Positions 63,120-64,000 of a stretch of 64,000 bases of DNA are shown here, in pieces. The DNA lies in assembly GCA_035772405.1 (NCBI GenBank), contig JAYKKM010000016.1, forward strand, positions 1,014,501-1,078,500, given 5' to 3'. The notes under the pieces were generated by a model. It saw only the letters and a program-made list of their open reading frames with translations, ran no database searches and was not told the origin of the DNA. The stretch is from Chrysogorgia sp. JL179-B06 (lineage: Eukaryota; Cnidaria; Anthozoa; Scleralcyonacea; Chrysogorgiidae). Each line of letters opens with the position of its first letter. Position 1 is the first letter of the stretch. Made by a program: the position numbers and the translations under genes.

Positions 63120-64000
63120 GTCATAATCATATCAATGACTTCAAATGATTTGAATAAACCCTGAGCTTTAGATTTGAATGTAAAAGCTTTATCATAAAGC
63201 AATCCAACTCCACCTCCTCTAGATTCTCTGTCAACGTGTTTAAAAACATAGTTAGCCGGTGTAATATCTTTTGATGAGTATTCGTCGCTGTCGTCGTGTA
63301 ACCAGGTTTCTGTTAGGGCTAAAATATCTATTATAGACTCGATCACATATTCCCTAATAGCGTTAGATTTATTCCTAATTGATCGCGCGTTTAGCAGACA
63401 GAAGTTGACGATTCTGGACGGTTTATGAACTTGCGTTGGAGAACAAGGTACACAAAATAAGTTATTGAAGTTGGCACGCATTGGATGGGAACAAGAATAA
63501 GCAGCGTCAAAACAATGTAAAAAATTAGCATAGGTCCTGTCTTCAATTCGCCGTTGGGTAATTCTAGTTGTTATTTTCTGTTTTCCTCCTCTTTTACTTC
63601 TGAATCTAAAAATACCAAGTTCCTTGAGCTGTAAAATGGTAGTAGACAAAGGCATATGTACATTGCGACGGAGAGTTTTCATTTGCGAGGATGAATAGCG
63701 AAGAGTACTTGAGGCAATTGCAGCACGCGTGTGTTGAGTCGTGTCAGACTGAAAACACAAGGACCGTGGTTGAATGTTTAACCAAATTGTGGTTTTAGGT
63801 CCAGGGTTTGTTGCTACATCCATGAACACAGTGATGTCCTTCGGGGGATCATGTCCGGGAATGGATAAAGAGATGCTGCCATGTTTCGTAGACTTTGACA
63901 AGGCTCGATGTGTCTTGCAAAATCCAACGACCATTTGTTTGAATTTATAATTTACGGTATTCTTGAGAATAAAACCAGACCTCATATCACATAATATCGA
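63117..64000 (-). mobile_element. LINE C (CR1/L2-like), 5' part only
   Basis: A minus-strand LINE entering from the right edge. Its coding sequence (63110-63985) has a novel N-terminal part, a 2A-like DVATNPGP at residues 56-63, and the first half of an APE endonuclease (VNFCLLNARSIRNKS, ALTETWL, GGGVGLLYDK). It stops within the endonuclease at FEVIDMIM and passes straight into PolB-2 sequence. Loss of the 3' part is unusual for LINEs, which normally lose 5' sequence. Confidence 0.8.

Overview
The window is animal nuclear DNA built almost entirely from nested mobile elements. Introns with GT/AG borders, long (TA)n arrays, tRNA-derived repeats, LINEs, a BEL/Pao retrotransposon and an EnSpm/CACTA transposon rule out a prokaryote or a free virus. 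The mix (cnidarian-style EnSpm second protein, multicopy kinase of the VPKNIDR type, F54H12.2-like capsid genes) suggests a cnidarian. That host call is inference from memory of families, not a search.

Layout. 1-2.2 kb: minus-strand LINE with an APE endonuclease and the start of its reverse transcriptase. 2.25-9.4 kb: fragment of a Maverick/Polinton (adintovirus-like) element with a plus-strand protein-primed-type DNA polymerase B, broken by a hAT-like MITE (4452-4630) and a LINE (5133-7881) and carrying substituted catalytic motifs. 9.4-24.1 kb: non-viral DNA holding a 2.6 kb inverted-repeat-ended element, TA arrays, duplications and a three-exon minus-strand gene (16667-21983) of an unrecognised, transposon-like family. 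24.2-35.67 kb and 57.79-63.12 kb: a second, much fuller Polinton-like element, visibly A+T-rich. Its rightward genes run from accessory genes through a Fic-domain gene, integrase, penton, a pVI/pX-like small protein and major capsid protein (MCP) to the adenain-like protease. Packaging ATPase and a second PolB run leftward from the other end. 63.12-64 kb: 5' part of another LINE, fused into PolB.

The second Polinton is split inside the last codons of its MCP gene by a 22 kb EnSpm/CACTA element (35671-57791) with CACAGGGCGAAAT termini and a GTA target duplication. That transposon carries a TNP2-type transposase (now frameshifted), a second EnSpm protein (51907-56854) and, divergent from the latter, a complete-looking three-exon protein kinase gene (48113-51394). 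It was itself invaded by a BEL/Pao retrotransposon (36225-42092), several MITEs and a tandemly amplified SINE-containing repeat.

How the genes fit together. The Polinton has the full morphogenetic and replication set expected of a virus-like transposon (PolB, integrase, MCP, penton, protease, ATPase), but most genes contain frameshifts or stops, so it looks like a decaying provirus. Its left 7 kb is an accessory region with four minus-strand paralogues of one unknown family, small Cys-rich and basic proteins, and a Fic-fold protein. Several plus-strand genes share a GTATAAATA box 40-60 bases upstream of the ATG. The most unusual points are the Fic gene, the four-member paralogous family, and the kinase carried within an EnSpm transposon.
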